From Pelargonium nanum (lineage: Eukaryota > Streptophyta > Magnoliopsida > Geraniales > Geraniaceae), in assembly GCA_036897485.1 (NCBI GenBank), contig JAYMTF010000185.1:1-46996 (forward strand): a stretch of DNA of 46,996 nucleotides. The letters are read 5' to 3'. Shown here in pieces: positions 11,504 through 24,554 of this stretch. The stretch's first letter is position 1. Each line of letters starts with the position of its first letter. A program made the position numbers and the translations under genes. Below the pieces are notes generated by a model, which was given only the letters and a program-made list of their open reading frames with translations, made no database searches and was not told where the DNA came from.

Positions 11504-14500
11504 ATGTCGGCAATGAGGACCAAATTGTTCTTCGTCTCTGTTTGCTTCAACCTCTTCTTTGCACAATCCAAGTTCATGGTTTACGATACCTCTCAGGGCG
11601 TGGTTCCCGGAAAACTCAATGTCCACTTGGTTCCCCACACCCACGACGATGTTGGCTGTCTCAAGACCGTCGATCAGTACTATGATGGCTCTAACAATTC
11701 TATTCAGGTCAGGTCTCTCTCTTTGAAGTCATTTGTGTGTTAATTTGTTGCTTGTGTTTCTGTGATTGACTTGATTGATTTGTGTCCGCCTTGTTTCTTC
11801 ATTATGTAGTGTAGGTGGCTTGTGTGCGGAATGTGTTGGATTCCCTGGTTACTGCGCTGTTGGCCGACAAGAATCGAAAATTCATTTATGTTGAAATGGC
11901 AAGTAATTTGTGCACTTAAATCTATTTTGTAGTGTTTGGTTGCTGAGAAAGTGGAGGAGATGAAATTGGAGTTCTCAAATTGTGAAGTAGTGGAACACTT
12001 GAGTTAAATGGGTTCACAATTTAGTTTTCTTTCAGATTATTAATTACTTAATAAATTTAATTAAGATATGTGAATCTATTCTTTCTTTATTCACATAGGC
12101 ATTTTTCAAGCGATGGTGGAGAGATCAGAGTGAGGCTATTAAGCAACTTGTTAAGCAATTTGTCAGCTCCGGTCAACTAGAATTCATGTAACATTCAATG
12201 TTAATATTCTTCTTTAATACATTTATCCATACTTATTTATTCTTATTGCTAATGCTGGATTAAACAACAGTGCAATCTACCCTTTCATACGCTAACACTT
12301 GTCATTTTGTATAAGCAATGAACCAACCAAGCCAGCTCGAAATTATTATAGACTTATAGTATATTCTGTAACCATTTTTAGTTTTTGAAGGGACCGACTG
12401 GATGGGATATCTGGTATATCATTTAACTCTTCTTTTAGAATTTGGATTGAGATGCTATTTCCCTGTGTTGCAGAAATGGAGGGATGTGCATGCATGATGA
12501 GGCAACAACACATTACATTGACATGATTGATCAGACAACTCTTGGGCATCGATTTATTAAGGAGGTGTTTGGTGTGACTCCCAGGATTGGTTGGCAAATT
12601 GATCCCTTTGGACATTCTGCTGTGCAGGCTTACTTGTTGGGAGCAGAAGTAATTCTATTTTTATCTACAGCCTTGAGCAAGTATTTAAATATTCATTTCT
12701 TCTAGAGAGGATGAAATGGGTGAAGAACTAATAAGTGGCTGAGAGCAATATGAATGAAACTCTTGAAGGCAACTTTTGCTATTGGTGTAGGTTGGGTTTG
12801 ATTCACTTTTCTATGGCCGGATAGATTACCAGGACAGGGCTAAGCGTAAAAATGAGAAGAGCCTTGAAGTTGTATGGCGAGGCTCTAAGAGCTTCGGTTC
12901 ATCTGCACAGGTGAATGGCATGGAGCCATGGATTGCTTTAGCATATTTAGCATTTTGAAAAATGACTTTCTTTGTATATTCGTGCTGGATTTGAATCTTC
13001 TTTTTCAAAGTGTTCTATTTAATGATTTATATTGTTGTTCCTTTGTCCTTTTTCTCAGTGTTGCAAAAGTGGTTTATCTTTTGTTTCTTTTCCCTGATTT
13101 TTGCAGATTTTTGCCGGTGCATTTCCCGAAAATTATGAACCTCCTCCTGGTGGTTTCTACTTTGAAGTTAATGATGTTTCCCCAATTGTTCAAGTAAACC
13201 CTACATCCCTACTATTAATTTACTGTTGAACATTTGAATTTATGCTTGTCTGCAATGTTAATTTGTCATTCCCATTATCATGAAGGACGATGTTGATCTG
13301 TTTGACTATAATGTGCAAGACCGAGTTAATGATTTTGTTGCTGCTGCTGTTTCACAGGTAAATGGGAATAGTTACTATGCCCTGCATGCGTTGTCCATAT
13401 TCTTTTTTGTTTTTTATAATATAATCTGGTTATGCGTTGTGTTTCTGTTTTCATAGAGGAGTTTTCAATTTTTAACTTTTCCTCCAGATCTCTTTAGTCT
13501 GCGTGTTCATGTATATTCACTCCATGCTGAAATTTCCTCTTCTGCAACTGTACTTTGTTTCTCTTTCGATGATGCTAGAACAAGTGAACAACTCATTTAT
13601 TGTATGAAACTCATTTATTAGTCTTCTCTTGGCACTGAACTGGTCATTTATTAGTCTTCTCTTAAGGGCCAAAGAGTGACTTTCTACATACTTCAATATC
13701 AGCCAAAAATAATTTGTACTTGCTAAGCCTCTTTATCATGGTCATTTGGCAAATTCTTAATGATATGGAATTACAATACTGCTTCTTCTCAAATGTGTCT
13801 ATCTTTTACTAAATAGTAGGAGTAATCATTGATTGCGGGTTTCATTTTTTGTTAGCAAGGGACCTTTACCATCTACGCTAACAACAACTATTTCATTCCC
13901 AGGCAAACATAACACGAACAAATCATATAATGTGGACCATGGGAACAGACTTTAAATATCAGTATGCTCAGACATGGTTCCGGCAGATGGACAAGTTCAT
14001 TCACTATGTCAACAAGGTAATTGTTCTGAGAATCTACAAAGTTTGTTTTTAGTTGGTCTCATTGGTCTTACATTTTTTGCAGTGCGTCTCTTAAATTTCT
14101 TTATGAAGTTTGACAGTTCATGTTCAGTTGTCATCATGCTTATCTAATGGTATTGTAACAATATATGGAAAGTTAAAGGCTCAGTACAACAAATGGTTAT
14201 GGAACAACTGGTGGAGGCTTCTGGTGGCTTTATAAGGGTACTAGGGTAGTCTTGTCTAATTGTCATGTCGTGTTTGACATATTTTACCTTCCATCTTTTT
14301 CTGGAATGCCTTAGGTTTGGCAGTTTGGGTTTGACATCTATCAAACTTTTTATAGTTCTGCCTTTTTACATCTTTTCCTACATTTGGTCAAAATTGCCTT
14401 GAAGTTTCAATTTAATTGACTGTAATGGCCTCCTTATGTCTGGATTTCTTCATCCTTGAGATTTTGCTACAAGGTAACTGGATTTAAATTTAGGTAGACA

Positions 14501-17500
14501 TACGCCTTTTGCATCTGTTCTCTATTTCATATCTATCTGCACTATTAACTGTCAATGGTTCCGTTGGTATTTTTCTAGGACGGACGAGTGAACGCACTCT
14601 ACTCTACCCCATCCATATATACTGATGCAAAATATGCTGCAAATGAATCCTGGCCAATAAAGACTGAAGACTTCTTCCCGTGAGTTAAATCCAATGATAT
14701 TATAATCTTTTTATATGTTACTTATTATTTTTAGGCTTGTCTTTCAAATCTAAACTTGCATCAAAACAGTTATGCAGATCGTGTGAATGCTTACTGGACA
14801 GGGTACTTTTCAAGTAGACCAGCCCTCAAACACTATGTTAGAGTTATGAGTGGCTACTATTTGGTATTTGTTCATTTGAGTGCTGGTTTATTTGAAGAAT
14901 TATCTTTGGAATTATGGTCTGATAAAAGATTTCAGGATATAATTTTTCAATATTTTTAATGTTAATTAGGCAGCAAGGCAACTAGAATTTTTCATAGGGA
15001 GAAGTAAGTCAGGACCCAACACAGACTTATTGGGGGATGCTTTAGCAATTGCTCAACATCATGATGCAGTTACTGGTACAGAACAGCAGCATGTGGCAAA
15101 TGATTATGCTAAACGATTATCAATAGGTCATGTGGAGGTGCACATTTTGTTTTGGCTGTCACAATTCCTTGAGTAACTTTTTATCTTTTAAATTTTGTAA
15201 TAATGTCATTAACTCATTCGTTATATTTGTTTAGGCAGGAGAGGTTGTTGCATCTGCACTTGCGCACTTGACCGAGTCCTCATCAAATGGTGGATTTGGT
15301 TACCCATCTACAAAGTTCCAACAGGCAAAATATCATGAGCCCTTAGCACTGTGCTGTTTGAATAGCCTGCATGTTCATGGTCTCTGTATATTAAGACACA
15401 TTCAGTTCCTCTTTTTACTAACTGGCATATTTTTTCCTCACAACTTATTGAAAATCTTTTGTAGGGAGGATAAAAAAAAAAGAGACTAGCATTTCTTTAT
15501 GAGATTCTCTCCCTCACATGCAAGCATACAATGTGTAGGGAGGATAAAAGAAAAACAAACAATTTTTTTCTTCGTGAAATTTTGAAGACGGAAAGTGCTA
15601 AAGATTATTGAAAGTCCTGAAGAAGAGAAAATTTATTGGCCGGGCAAGTAACCTAAGGTTGCTGCCGAAATGTCGGAAGTTTCAAGAGACTCAAAACAGT
15701 GAATCAAGAAGGCTCTGATATCATGTGAAATATATTAATATTGATGTTAATTAATTGTGCTAATGAACAAGTACATGAGAAAAACCCTTTATATATATGT
15801 GATTTAGACTAGAAATAGGTAACATACTAGACTAGGAAATTACGCTAAACTTAATTACAATATTTATTCTAATTTCGGTAACACATTTCCTAATTCTATT
15901 AGACTTAGAATTGCATCTACACAGGAATCTGATTGAAATCCACATATTTGACTACTTGGTAAATGATAAAGTGAATTTTTGCTCTTACTATCTTCTTCAT
16001 ACTTTGCTTTTTATTTGTACTTGCATGGCCTAGGAACTGTCACATTTAGAAGAGCAGTTTGTCTTATTCTGCTCCATATGTAATAACTCTAGTTTTTAGT
16101 AGTTCCTTACACTCTAAAGGAGATGAATTTTGGCTACTTCAAAAATTGAAACCTAGGATATCGTTCATCTTTTCTCAGATTTAATTCTATATTCACGATG
16201 AAAAACATTCAACATGCTAGTTATCCTTTCCTTTTTCTTTAGTTAATTTATTTCCTTCTTTCTTTTTATTAATTCATTATATTTTTTTCAGTGTCCACTT
16301 CTCAATATAAGTTATTGTCCTGCATCAGAAATTAATTTGGCCCAAGGGAAAAACTTGGTGAGGACAATAATTCATATCTCCTGCATTCTTTGTGTAAAAC
16401 TATAGTTTTGATGTTCAACTTCTGAATATATCAGGTTATTGTGTTCTCTCCTTATAGGTTGTTGTCGTCTACAATTCTCTTGGATGGAAGAGAGATGATG
16501 TAATTAGAATACCCGTGAGTAATTCCATTCTTGTTCTAGTGCTTCAGGTTTTGAACTTTACAGCTGTGAGTGATTTGCCAAATCATGCTATAATTTGTTA
16601 TGTTCAGTGTTCCAAGTGTGTCAAGTACCTGTGATTAATTCACTATTGTCCCATTGCTTAAAATCTTGAACTTTAATATCAATGCTTCATGAAAAAAAAA
16701 AATCGTATAGTTTGTTTCTTTTAATGGTCCACATGTTCTGAATGTTCATGCATGATTTACCAACTATTTTGTCACACAATAACTAAGAAATCTAGATCAG
16801 CATATCAAGCTTTATGGTCATACTGAAAATAATTCATACATGGCAACCTGAAAAACTTGAGGGGAAAAAGCAACCTCATGTAGGCCTGCTTTGCGTGTGG
16901 ACCAAGAATTACATGGGAAGCCAACAAAACGGGTCACACAGGCCCAACAGCAAACCAACTCCGATACTATGTTAGTCATTACTCCAACCTAAAGTTTTAG
17001 TTGTCAAACTCCACACACTTTCTATGTGTGATACTTCCACAAAATGAATATCCAGCTTATATTTTCCAGTTATGGGGTACTAATACATCAGTCTGCTTTT
17101 TGATGCAACACATGAAGTATATTAACCACATTTTGTTTAAAGTTCACTTTGATTTCTAAGCTGCAAAATTTTATCATCTTCAGTTTTTTGCCAGCGATAC
17201 TTGGAACCTTGCTCTGAAAGATTTTTATCATACTGTATTCTCAACCTAAGAGAAGAGAAGTTGAATAGATTGGCTTATAGTTTCGTATTTCTGATTAAAT
17301 TATCCAACTTGCTGCAGGTGATCAATAAAAACATTATTGTTCATGATTCTAAGGGAAAAGAAATTGATTCACAGCTGCTTTCTCTAACTGACTCCTATAT
17401 GGGCACAAGGAACTTTTATGTCAATGCATACTTGGGTACAACTCCATCTGAGACACCTAAGTATTGGCTTGCTTTTGCAGTGTCTGTGCCACCTCTTGGC

Positions 17501-20500
17501 TTCAGCACTTACACTATCTCTAGCTCCAAGAGAGCAGGTTCAGTCTTTTGCTATATTCTTTGAACTGATTTTGGCATGGAGAACAGACATAAAACCTATA
17601 TCTACATAGCATCAAAATAACAGCTATTCCAAATTGTTTGCTTATTATTGCAGTTGCAACTTCAACCATATCATCTGTACAAAAATATCAAAGAAGTCAA
17701 ACATCCACCGTTGAAGTAGGTAAAGGAAAAGTAAAGCTTACCTTCTCTGCAGATCAAGGCAAACTTATTCATTATACTAATGGAAGAAGCTTGGTATGTA
17801 ACACTTATGAGAGCTGCATAATAGCAGTTTATTTGGCATTACATTTTCCTTCTTTATGAGTGTTAGCATGATTAGACATGTGATTGGTAGCATTTTTATT
17901 GTCATTGGTGTTTTGATTATCTCCTTTTTTACATTTGTTCTCATCATCCCTCCCCATCTCCCCTGAAAACATAAAGGGAAGATAAAATGTAATGATTTAT
18001 GTAACTAACTCACTTTTGTAACTCTCTGAAGGTAGAGGAGAAGGTTGAACAGTCATATGGCTTTTACTCTGCCTACAATGGTAGCAGTGATAAAGCTCCT
18101 CAGGTAGGCATATTCTAATCAGAAGTCTTAATATTTCCCTTTTCTCTTGTTCTATATTAGTTTGATTTGAAGCTTTACATGGTTATTTATTTATTTCTAT
18201 CTCAGTTCTCTTAACAATTTTTTCTTCTATCTTTATTTTTTACTAGAATGCTGGGGCATATGTCTTCCGTCCAAATGTAACATATCACATAAAACCTGAA
18301 ACAGAGGTATGCAGTGTCTTCTGAAATACAATTTCATACATTCAGGTAATCAAAGTCAGGTAAAACTCTATCACAAGTTGCAGGTTCCTTTAACTATTTT
18401 CCGTGGACCAATAATAGATGAAGTACACCAGCAGATCAATCCATGGATATCTCAGGTACATTGTCTCTGTCTGTGTTAATCATCTCATCATAAACCTGTT
18501 TATTTTGTGTCATCACCACAGACAACTTATTTGCTGAATAAAACAGACTTAAGGACTTCACATTTGTAAGAGTTAATTATGAAAGTGATACTTCTCAAAG
18601 TCCTACTTAACCTACTGTTTGTGACCCAACTCAAACATGGTACAATTACGGTGATGGGAGTTGACAAAAATGGTTAGTTAGCTGCAACTTTCCATGATTG
18701 CTCTTGGACTTAGGGAACGCTGCAGGAGTATATATTGGCTTCAGAAACTAAGATATGCAGCCTATACCCAATTTAGGAACCTCAGTTAGAGGATTTTCAG
18801 TAACAATTGTTTCATTAATGCTTATATATATAATAATATCATTCCTGGGACAACATTGTAATATCTCAAACTGTTATATAATTTCCTTGGGAGTAAGAAC
18901 TCTGAACTTTGTCATTTATATTGTTTTCTGCCTATATTATCTTGTAAACATATCTTGGCATGATTTAATGCTGTTCTGAGGAGAGGATACTATGTTGGAC
19001 CACAAGAATCTTTTGTAATTCACTGCAGATTCTAAGTTTGCTGTTGTCAGTAATCATATATTGGAAATGTGTGTAGGTCACTAGAGTCTACAATGCAAAA
19101 GAGCATGTTGAAGTTGAGTTCATGGTAAGTATACCCCTGCTTTTTTTACATCATTTTTCTGCATTGTAAATAATATTGTACAGATAGTGACTAAATAAAC
19201 TGTAAGTGTATACTACAGTTAATTGTAACCTATGTGCTGAGTATTGTGGGTCAGGGCATTCCCATTGATGTTGTTTGCAATGCCAGGTTGGTCCTGTACC
19301 CATTGATGATGGAATTGGAAAAGAAGTTGTATCTTATATTACCACAACCAAGGAAACCAATGGAACATTCTACACAGATTCTAATGGGCGTGATTTTATC
19401 AAAAGGGTATGTCACATACACACCATTCTATGCAAATATTTTATCTAGTTAGTGTAGATATCATCTTAAATTCTTAATGGTATTAGTCTGGATCTGTGAT
19501 CAGTTACTACTATTGCCTTGTGCTAGAAATAGGTGATGTTCTTCCCCTAGATGATACTTTACTTTTTGCATCCGTAAGTTGGTTTTATCAGCATGTAGCA
19601 TTTAAAAACAACTTATCTTTGAGATGCTTATTTTATGATGAGTGTGAAAATGCAATACAATTAGTTAATCTATGCATTCATTCTACTCGCAGATTCGTGA
19701 TCATAGAACGGACTGGGACTTGCAAGTGAATCAACCTATTGCTGGAAACTATTACCCAGTATGCCTTCTTCTTCTTCTAATGTACATTTTCATATTCTAA
19801 ACTCACTTGTATATTATGATTTTAAGACCTGAACATGACTTCCATGTTTCTAGATGGATACTAGGTTAGACATAGTAACTGTAGAAACACCAGACGTCTA
19901 GTGAAGGCTACATATGTTTCAGTTGAGGTTTATAGTGTGAAACACATGGTCACACTCAACGCGTATAATATCTATATTCTGGTTGCATCCAAAGGAATCA
20001 TAGATAGGAACATAACTGCAAATTCATAACCATGTGCATGTTTTTTTTACTAATATCTCACAGTTTTGCACTGTATTTTTAAACTGGTGAATTCCCTTTT
20101 AAGCTAAACCATCCAAACAAGTATGGACACGAGTGTACTGAATAGTGAATATTATGCCCTTAGATGTGTGACTCTCTGATAATATCTCAGTATAAGCATC
20201 CAATCATTCTCCTCTTGCATGCAGCCATTGTAAATTTTATTTTTTGATAGGTGATATGCTGACCTAACAAGTACCTCTATGCAAACACCTTCAATACCTA
20301 TGCTAACCGTTTTTACGAGTTTTAATAAAACCATGTTATGCATTTAGTAGCAATCATATTACCTCTGTTGGTTATCACAACCTTCAATCATAGTTTTATA
20401 TTTTCCTTTCAGATTAATCTTGGAATTTATGTACAAGATGATCAAACAGAATTTTCTGTGCTGGTAGATCGGCCCATCGGTGGATCCAGCATTAAGGACG

Positions 20501-23033
20501 GACAAATAGAGCTTCTGCTCCATCGGTATGTCATCACCCTCCCAATGCTAATCTCATGGTAGATTATGATCGGGTAGAACTCACACTAGGACACCAGCTT
20601 GCTAGTGGAGGATGCTCAACCTCTTATAAATGACATGCCAGATCCCGGTGCCATTCTTTCACATTTCTCTTATACCTCTTCTTTTGGGGGCTGGCACCGT
20701 GGTCAGTTTATTTTGGGTTTTGGTTTTGACATATAACAGCATTTGAGGTTAAATCCACTATTTGAGGCAGTGTATGAGGGTTATGTTATCATTGTTATTT
20801 TTCATTAGCACATTATCAAAATTATGATTGAGGCTCCTCTTCTTACATAGGAGATTGTTACTTGATGATTCTCGAGGTGTTGCTGAGGCTCTTAATGAAA
20901 CAGTTTGTGTACATAATGAATGCAAAGGATTAACAGTAAGTGCCTATTTTATAATGCATTTGATACAATTACCAACCTTGTTTTCTCTTCATAGTAAATT
21001 TGGATTTTCAATATCATTATTCTTTCTTTCTGTTCAAGGCCTTCATTTGATGCACAACTTAGTGGATTAGCTCTCCTCCTTCCATACTAGTCATAACATA
21101 TATCATAGATGACCTCATCTTATCAAAGACAAAGAAGCTTTGACATTATGAATTTATATAAGAATAATTTGTAGGTATACTTATAATAGTTATAGTAGTT
21201 AGTTATTTACAGCCTTCACTCTAAAGGTTAGTTGTTTTTCTATACTCAAGCAGTCAAGCTTTTCCAGCAATTGTTAGATTTCCATGGTTGACGAAATGGA
21301 TGCATCATTATTCTGACTGACACAATCTAATTTCTTTATGCCTTTTAGCTTTCCCACTTACTTGTAGTAAAATTTTCAGGTACGAGGAAAATATTATTTC
21401 AGAATTGATCCCCTAGGAGAGGGTGCCAAGTGGCGTCGCTCTTTTGGACAAGAGATATATTCTCCACTTATGTTAGCATTTGCTGAACAGGTGAAACAAT
21501 GAAAAAATATGTAAAAATAATGTTTCTTTTTTATTTGTCAATTAATATAACACAAAAAGTAACTTCCTTTGCAGGATGGAGATAACTGGATGAATTCTCA
21601 TGTAACCACTTTTTCAGGGATTGATTCATCTTACACTGTACCTGAAAATGTCGCTATTATAACTCTCCAGGTACTTGGATCTTTGTCCTCAATAAAGACA
21701 GTATTTATATTGCTTTATTATAGTGTTGTTTTTGGTATAGATAAAATAAAACAATCTTCCAGGTTTTTTCAGAAGGTAGCTAGGACTCCTATGCCAACTA
21801 CTATAAAGTTGCACTGAATCACAGGTTCCTTGGTCCATCCTTTTTCATCTATAATTAAAGTCTCTCTTATTCCTGATTTATGCAGGAGCTGGATGATGGA
21901 AAGGTTCTTCTTCGTTTAGCTCATCTATATGAGGTGTGCATCTCTCTTTTATTCTATTCTATTATTACAGTAACTCATTTATTTTGAAGAAATTACTTGA
22001 AATTTACAATTTTGAATCAACATTTTCATTTTTTCCCCATTTAAATTAGATGTTCCCCTTTCATGATAACATCTTCAGGTCCAGTACCATTTTGAATTGA
22101 TCTGTTTTCTTTAGCATAAGATGAATATACTAATTCTAGTTTCTAAGACTCCCGGCTTCAGCATCATTTGAACATTTTACTTTGTCGTTTTTACCACCTA
22201 TTGCCTCAGCCTTCTGTATTCATCTATTCTTATTTGTCTTTGTCGGTTTGTTATCTACAATCATTGGCGTATATGAGCTTGGTTATAAATTCTACTCATT
22301 CCTAAAGCTTGTTTTCCAATGTTAATTTCTTAGCAACTGACTTAGGATTGTTTTGTGACCAAATGATATATGCATGTCCTCTCTAAAATCATTCTTTCAT
22401 CAAAAAGACATAAATTGCTTAGGTTTCAGAGATTAATGTGATCATTTGTACTTTCATTTGAAGCTTTTAGCTACTGTGTCATAAAATGTGGAACCTTTTA
22501 TAGTTTATCCTAATGCTGTGTTACTGGAAGATGGCAACAGAGTTCGACGGAATTAATTGATGTCTTCTGCTCAAATCTATGTTTCAGCTGTTCCTTAATT
22601 TGGGCCACATAGTATATTATTATATTTTATTTTTTGGCTACATGCACAGATTGGAGAGGACAAAGATCTTTCAGAGATGGCCAGTGTAGATCTGAGAAGG
22701 CTCCTTCCACACAAGAAGGTAAAATTAACTGTGGCTCATGATCCTAACCAAGGTAAATTGGAAAACTAGCTTAGTATATTTCTCATGCAGTTTTCTTTTT
22801 GTTCACTTCAGATAAGAGAAGTGACTGAGATGAGCTTATCAGCCAATCAAGTAAAGACTGAAATGGTGAAAAAAAGACTTGTTTGGAAAGTGGAAGGTCA
22901 TCCTGAGGAAGAGACTAAAGTGGAGAGGGGAAAACCTGTGGATCCTAACAAACTGGTGGTAGAACTCTCCCCAATGGAAATCCGAACTTTTGTTATCAGC
23001 GTCAAAGATAACAAGTTCTTCCACAGAGGCTGA
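11504..23033 (+). CDS. Alpha-mannosidase, GH38, tandem copy 2
   Basis: Encodes a 1020-residue paralogue of the upstream gene with the same 29 exons and intron phases. Exons: 11504-11707, 11815-11898, 12099-12187, 12474-12648, 12791-12910, 13107-13193, 13286-13357, 13903-14016, 14579-14679, 14770-14863, 14970-15137, 15235-15324, 16292-16357, 16458-16514, 17318-17537, 17654-17793, 18032-18103, 18247-18306, 18384-18455, 19077-19124, 19287-19406, 19693-19758, 20413-20525, 20851-20935, 21380-21490, 21575-21670, 21886-21933, 22650-22718, 22812-23033. Introns 2 and 12 start with GC; both are GT in copy 1. A hydrophobic signal peptide is present. The nucleophile (Asp169), zinc ligands (His47, Asp49) and QHHDAVTGT (His410) are kept. 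The tryptophan after HTHDDVG, invariant in family members I know, is Cys52 (TGT, 11657-11659). The frame has no stop or shift, so it is probably still under selection; activity may be changed. A sequencing error at codon 52 is the simplest alternative. Confidence 0.9.
13611..13663 (+). repeat. 20-bp direct repeat in intron 7 of copy 2
   Basis: The 20-mer TCATTTATTAGTCTTCTCTT occurs at 13611-13630 and again at 13644-13663, a 33-bp offset. It looks like a recent local duplication in an intron and has no visible function. Confidence 0.7.
15712..15923 (-). mobile_element. Copia-type LTR fragment with primer-binding site, antisense in intron 12
   Basis: GCTCTGATATCA at 15712-15723 is, on the minus strand, TGATATCAGAGC. 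This differs at one base from the initiator-Met-tRNA primer-binding site TGGTATCAGAGC used by plant copia elements. Directly beside it lies a 200-bp segment starting TG and ending CA (15724-15923) that fits one LTR in reverse orientation. It shares long similarity with 26883-27078. The sequence at 15465-15711 may be remaining internal region. No coding domain survives. Confidence 0.6.
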
Positions 23034-23125
23034 TACCTAAAGGTAGGTGTTAAACTTGACTCAAACCCAAAAGTTAAAACTGATAGGTGGATGACTCAAC
23101 TTATATATCATTTGGCAACGGATTT

Positions 23126-23249
23126 CACATTCTTTTGATGTGAGATACATTGACACGCCCCTGTCTTTATTGCCTCCCTTCTTGGACATGCACGGTCTGT
23201 TGTGCTATCCGCAGGAGAGCGTTAACATATACTACATCAAAAGAATGTG
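23126..23249. repeat. Perfect 16-bp inverted repeat with 92-nt loop after copy 2
   Basis: CACATTCTTTTGATGT (23126-23141) and its exact complement (23234-23249) flank a GC-richer 92-nt interior. The repeat starts 93 bp after the stop codon, so it may be in the 3' UTR. It could be a small inverted-repeat element or an RNA hairpin. No miRNA-like duplex was recognised. Confidence 0.6.
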
Positions 23250-24089
23250 AGAAAGTTGGGCCCTCCATCTATCGGCTTAACCTTTTGGGTCGGAGGAAAG
23301 TCTAACCCAGGCAAATGCTCTGTAAAATGTATTTTGAAGGCATCCTTCTGAGTTTCCCGTTAAGTGGGTGCGGTGATTATGCATGAATATGATAATTAAT
23401 TGTCTTTGATTCTCCCACTTCTTGTTGTGTCATAATTGTCTGCACTCGATTCATGCTGATTTTGTAACAAAATGTGTACCAGATTCGTGCTCTTATATTT
23501 GATCTTAACTTGTTACCAATTTAACATAGTATCAGTTTTGCAGTTTGCCAGTGCCGCGAACACCAAATCCTCGTACAAAACCACCACTGCACTTTCATGT
23601 ATCACAGTTACTTTGCCTCCTTAGTTGGACAAAAAATGTATTTTCTCCTTGATACGTTCCTATTCATGGGAGCGACTACGATATTGAATAGAAGTTGTCA
23701 ATACCGAACACAACTCATATTCACCTCAACAATAGAAAATCAATAGAAGTAACAAATGTCACACGGAATAACATCTTCATCAAGAAAATGAACCATTTCA
23801 TATATTGATATACATCTGGCTAACATAACGACTATTTACAACAATGTCACAAGGTGCATCATAAGCCATATATAATAAGAATTTTATATATAAAAGCACA
23901 TCAAAATAATACATGTAAAGGCATAACACAAAACTCAAGGAACAAATTGTAGACTTCTTTCTTTGAGAAGAAAAGTACACCACCAAACCGAACTTCTCGG
24001 TAAAGGGTTGGCAACATGAATTCCATGTTTGTCCGTCTTGAAAGCAACACGAACAATAATTTTTGTAGTATTTAAGGACACTATCAAAA
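23250..24089. other. Intergenic region without recognised gene
   Basis: AT-rich sequence between mannosidase copy 2 and the RING-finger gene. A 104-codon minus-strand open frame at 23798-24112 runs into the adjacent SINE, has no start context or domain, and is not accepted as a gene. Nothing else is supported. Confidence 0.5.
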
Positions 24090-24104
24090 AATATGTACGA
24101 ACAA

Positions 24105-24249
24105 ACACTCAAGTGGCAGAGTGGATAAATGCTCGCCTTTCATTCTTGATGTCCCGGTTTCAAACTAACATCAAGACAATGGTGTTTGTATAATAGGTGT
24201 GTGTTGTAATGTGGACTAATATAATAACAAATTTAAATATAAAAAAAAA
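24105..24249 (+). mobile_element. tRNA-derived SINE
   Basis: The unit has a good polymerase III A box, TGGCAGAGTGG (24114-24124), and a B-box-like GGTTTCAAAC (24156-24165) 31 bp later. An unrelated AT-rich 3' part follows, ending in a 9-bp A run (24241-24249). The flanks AATATGTACGAACA (24091-24104 approximately) and AATATTGTACGGGACA (from about 24248) are near matches and read as a degraded target duplication. A tRNA gene is excluded because the 3' half cannot form an acceptor stem. Confidence 0.7.
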
Positions 24250-24554
24250 TATTGTACGGGACAATGGTAGATCTGACAATTTGAAACCCATCAAGCGGTG
24301 CAGGTTACAAATATACTATATACATATGTGAATCATCTCTTATTTTTATTTAAAATGAAGGAAGGGTAATGTTGACAATAATTAGAAAATAAAGGGCTTT
24401 ATAGTAAACCTAGATGCGGTAGATGCCAGATGCCAGATGCCAATCGAGTGACGCAGCACATTCCGTTAACTGAGATTAAAATCAGACGTTGGTACACAGA
24501 GCTGGCCTCAACACGAACGAACCGACGAATCTCCAACCACCTTCGAAGATTTTC

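Noticed and set aside
11504..23033. Mannosidase copy 2 as a pseudogene
   Set aside because: All 29 exons join without stop or frameshift and conserved motifs are kept; the Cys52 change and GC donors are noted but do not by themselves break the gene.
23798..24112. Minus-strand open frame of 104 codons
   Set aside because: It runs into the SINE, has no recognisable domain, and is Tyr/Phe/Cys/Ser-rich as expected from translated AT-rich DNA.
24108..24170. tRNA gene on the plus strand
   Set aside because: A and B boxes are present but the 3' part does not pair back to make an acceptor stem, and an A tail and flanking repeats follow; a SINE is the better reading.
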